Of a DNA stretch of 64,000 nucleotides, positions 61,883-64,000 are shown in pieces. Each line of letters begins with the position of its first letter. The stretch's first letter is position 1. This DNA is from Microthrixaceae bacterium (GTDB taxonomy: Bacteria > Actinomycetota > Acidimicrobiia > Acidimicrobiales > Poriferisodalaceae). The position numbers and the translations under genes were made by a program. Under the pieces are notes generated by a model. That model saw nothing but the letters and a program-made list of their open reading frames with translations. It made no database searches and was not told where the DNA came from. Where the stretch lies: assembly GCA_011523825.1 (NCBI GenBank), contig WTFX01000006.1, positions 1 through 64,000 of the forward strand, read 5' to 3'.

Positions 61883-64000
61883 ATGCCGAAGTCTGTGATG
61901 TCTCGTCGGACACGGCCCGGCCTGCTCGCGGCGTGCGTGTGCGCGCTCGCCGCTGCCCTCACCCTCGCGCCCATACCGCGGGGGGGGGGTAGCTGAGGCA
62001 CAGAGCGTCACACCGGGGGTTCAATCGGCACAGGCCGCCTACAGCAGCGGCGCAACGACGCTGACGCTGACCTTCGACCGGGATCTTCAGGCGCTGGGCA
62101 CGCTGACCTGGGAGCAGCCGGATGTGCACTACGCGATCACGGTCGAGGGCCTCTACGACAACGGGATTCGCTTCGATCGCCTGAGCACCAACAGGCTCAA
62201 GGTCAGCGGCCCGCGCTTGACGCTCACCTTCTACGGCCTAGAGGCTCTGCCCGGCCGGGACGTCGTGGTGAGATACGACCAGGCCTGGGCGAACACCTAC
62301 GTCAAGACGCTCAAGTACAACGACGGAAACGACGTGGCGAGCTTCACCCAGACGGTGACGCGGCCGACTGGCGGGGCGGGTGTCGCGCCGGTGTTGACGG
62401 CGGCGCAGGTGGCCGGGACGACGCTGACGATGACCTTCGACCGGGCGCTGGATCCCGGCTCGGCCCCGGCAGGTTCCCGCTTCCGTGTGAATCACGCCAG
62501 GCGCGACTGGTCGGGCCAGTGGGTTTACGTGGTGGGCACCGGCACCGCAGCGGTCAGCGGGCAGACGGTCACCGTCACGCTCGCGTCGAGTGTGCCCCAG
62601 GGCCGCTGGGCGCAGGTGGCCTACAGCCGCGGCAACGATGCGAACCCGCTGCGCGGCGCATCGTCGGGACCGCAGGTGCAGGACATCGGGTGGCCTCGCG
62701 CCACCGTGGTGGACCGGGATCCGCCCCAGCAGACCGGCGCGCTGCTGGTGGGCACGAGCCTGGTGCTGTACTACGACGAGACGCTCGACACGGGATCGAC
62801 GCCGCCGACGAGCTCGTACTCGGTGCGCACCGTCAGCGGCTCGGTGCAAGCGGTGACGGTGAGCGGCGTCGCGGTGCACGCCAACGCGGTGGAGCTGACC
62901 CTGGACTGGGGCACGATCACACCCGGCAACGTGCGGGTGGACTACACGCCCGGATCGAACAGCATTCGGGACGTCGCAGGCAACGGCGCGGGGAGCCTCA
63001 CGGCCAAGAATGTGACAAGACAGGGGTCCAACCCGACCGTTCGGCCGTTCCGCACCCGTGCTTCAGCGGACACTGAGGTGCTGACCGTTGAGTTCTCCCA
63101 GCACCTCGACCCGGCCCACGTGCCGCCGACCTCAGCGTTCACGCTGTCGCTGACCAACACGGACCTGGCCATGGCCGGCTACCGGGCCCCGGCCGTGACG
63201 GGCGTCGCGGTGCTGGGCACCGACGTCGAGCTGACCATGAGCCCGTGGTGGTATCCCTGCGACGGCGCGCTGGCGGTGACCTACGCGAAGCCGACCGCGG
63301 CCAACCGCAGGCTGGCGAACAACTGGGGCACCGAAGCGGACGCGCTCAACGGCTACAGGGCGATCAACCTCGGCAGAGACCAGTGCGCCTTCACGGAGGT
63401 CAAGGGCTTTGTGCAGTCGGGCGGTGGTCCGGAAGGCCAGTCCGGAGGCGGAGGCGGGCCGCGCGCCCAGTCATTCAGGCAGAGCGATGCGTCGGCGCTC
63501 GGCGGGCCACTGGCCCCCCGGTCGCGCAGGCTGAGCCAGAGCTCGGAGAGCTCGCCCGGCGACGCCTCTGGGACTTGGACGCAGATAGTGCTGGCCTTCG
63601 ACCGGGCGCTGAACCCCGACACCGTGCCGGATCCTGGCGCTTTCACGGTGACGACCCACACGCCGGGCGCAGCGTCGATCGAAGTCACCGATGTCGAGGC
63701 GCCCGAAGGCGTCGTCGACCGGCTGACGCTGTCCTTGAGCCGGAGTCTGACCAGTGGCGAGCGGGTCACCGTCAGCTACCGGCGCCCGAGCGGCACGTCG
63801 GGGCTGTGGGACGCCAACGGCCAACAGGTCGCGAACTTCTCCACAGACGTGACAGCACCCGCCCCGAACCGGGCGCCGGTGTTCCGGGGCCGTTCGCGGC
63901 AGTTGGACAACGCTTTGCCGGGGTTCTTGGTGAGCCTGCCGTTGCGCCAGTCCCACTTCGTCGATCCTGATGGGGACCCGTTGACATTCACGCTCACGGC
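61883..64000 (+). CDS. Secreted SwmB-like repeat protein, frame broken by a G10 tract (3' end beyond window)
   Basis: The ATG has GAGG six bases upstream. Codons 1-32 encode a signal peptide (VMSRRTRPGLLAACVCALAA and following). In this sequence the frame runs into a G10 tract at 61980-61989 and stops at 61994-61996. The body resumes in the next frame (VAEAQSVTPGVQ) and stays open to the window edge. Deleting one G joins the two. The body has at least five repeats of the SwmB/SWM_repeat type (TMTFDRALDPGSAPAGSRF; TLSLSRSLTSGERVTVSYRR; LRDVAGN-like RDVAGNGAG), then starts a cadherin-like region (NRAPVF, DPDGDPLTF). Such repeats are typical of large surface adhesins. Confidence 0.85.
61980..61989 (+). 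repeat. G10 tract at the signal peptide/body junction of the SwmB-like gene
   Basis: Ten G in a row. With ten, translation from the ATG ends six codons after entering the tract; with nine, it continues into the repeat body as PRGGVAEAQS. The body has no alternative ATG, GTG or TTG start between its last upstream stop (61896-61898) and the tract. Confidence 0.93.

Overview
The window is about two-thirds G+C with dense, mostly short-spaced genes. The gene set (class II NrdJ reductase, LexA, DUF3039, an actinobacterial-type ferrochelatase with a C-terminal cysteine cluster, BldD-like and excisionase-like regulators, a Tad pilus locus, an F420/LLM oxidoreductase, and secreted proteins built from Calx-beta and SwmB-like repeats) points to an actinobacterium, most likely of the class Acidimicrobiia. 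That assignment is inferred from gene content and protein style; no rRNA is present. The only RNA gene seen is a tRNA-Ala(GGC).

Layout. 1-9.5 kb is an accessory region. It holds the 5' part of a large secreted subtilisin with Calx-beta repeats and a perfect 612-bp internal tandem duplication, an FAD monooxygenase, a small heptad-repeat coiled-coil protein, a secreted His-rich Calx-beta protein and a decayed TetR gene. 9.5-20.3 kb is housekeeping: a PEP-utilising enzyme without its ATP-grasp half, glyS, recO, uppS, a DinG helicase, era, corC, ybeY and phoH. 20.3-31.4 kb carries DUF3039, a one-frame MFS-ferrochelatase fusion, nrdJ with DnaA boxes in its promoter region, a RibD-like reductase, lexA with SOS boxes, nudC, cysS, a CPBP protease and a small HTH regulator. 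31.4-36.8 kb is a compact Tad/Flp pilus operon behind an AT-rich promoter region. 36.8-46.4 kb returns to housekeeping: hemW, a BldD-like regulator, dnaJ, hrcA, lepA, rpsT, holA, comEC and comEA. 46.4-61.5 kb is a catabolic/redox region: MFS transporter, APH-like kinase, LLM oxidoreductase, acyl-CoA dehydrogenase, flavin monooxygenase, zinc alcohol dehydrogenase, CPA2 antiporter, molybdopterin oxidoreductase and a tandem CoA-transferase. 61.9 kb to the end is the start of a third secreted repeat protein, of SwmB-like repeats.

Main observation. The four longest homopolymer runs I could find (G/C, 10-12 nt) all sit at the 5' ends of the three secreted repeat-protein genes. One lies in a candidate promoter spacer, one upstream of a gene, one in frame inside a signal peptide, and one just after a signal peptide where G10 breaks the frame and G9 would restore it. 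This arrangement is what slipped-strand phase variation of surface proteins looks like. Homopolymer sequencing error is the main alternative and must be excluded. Other notable items are the MFS-ferrochelatase fusion, a cysteine-bracketed module shared by two of the secreted proteins, DnaA boxes upstream of nrdJ, a ComEC whose metallo-beta-lactamase tail has lost its metal motif, and a recurring pattern of short direct repeats 57-71 bp apart at gene 3' ends.
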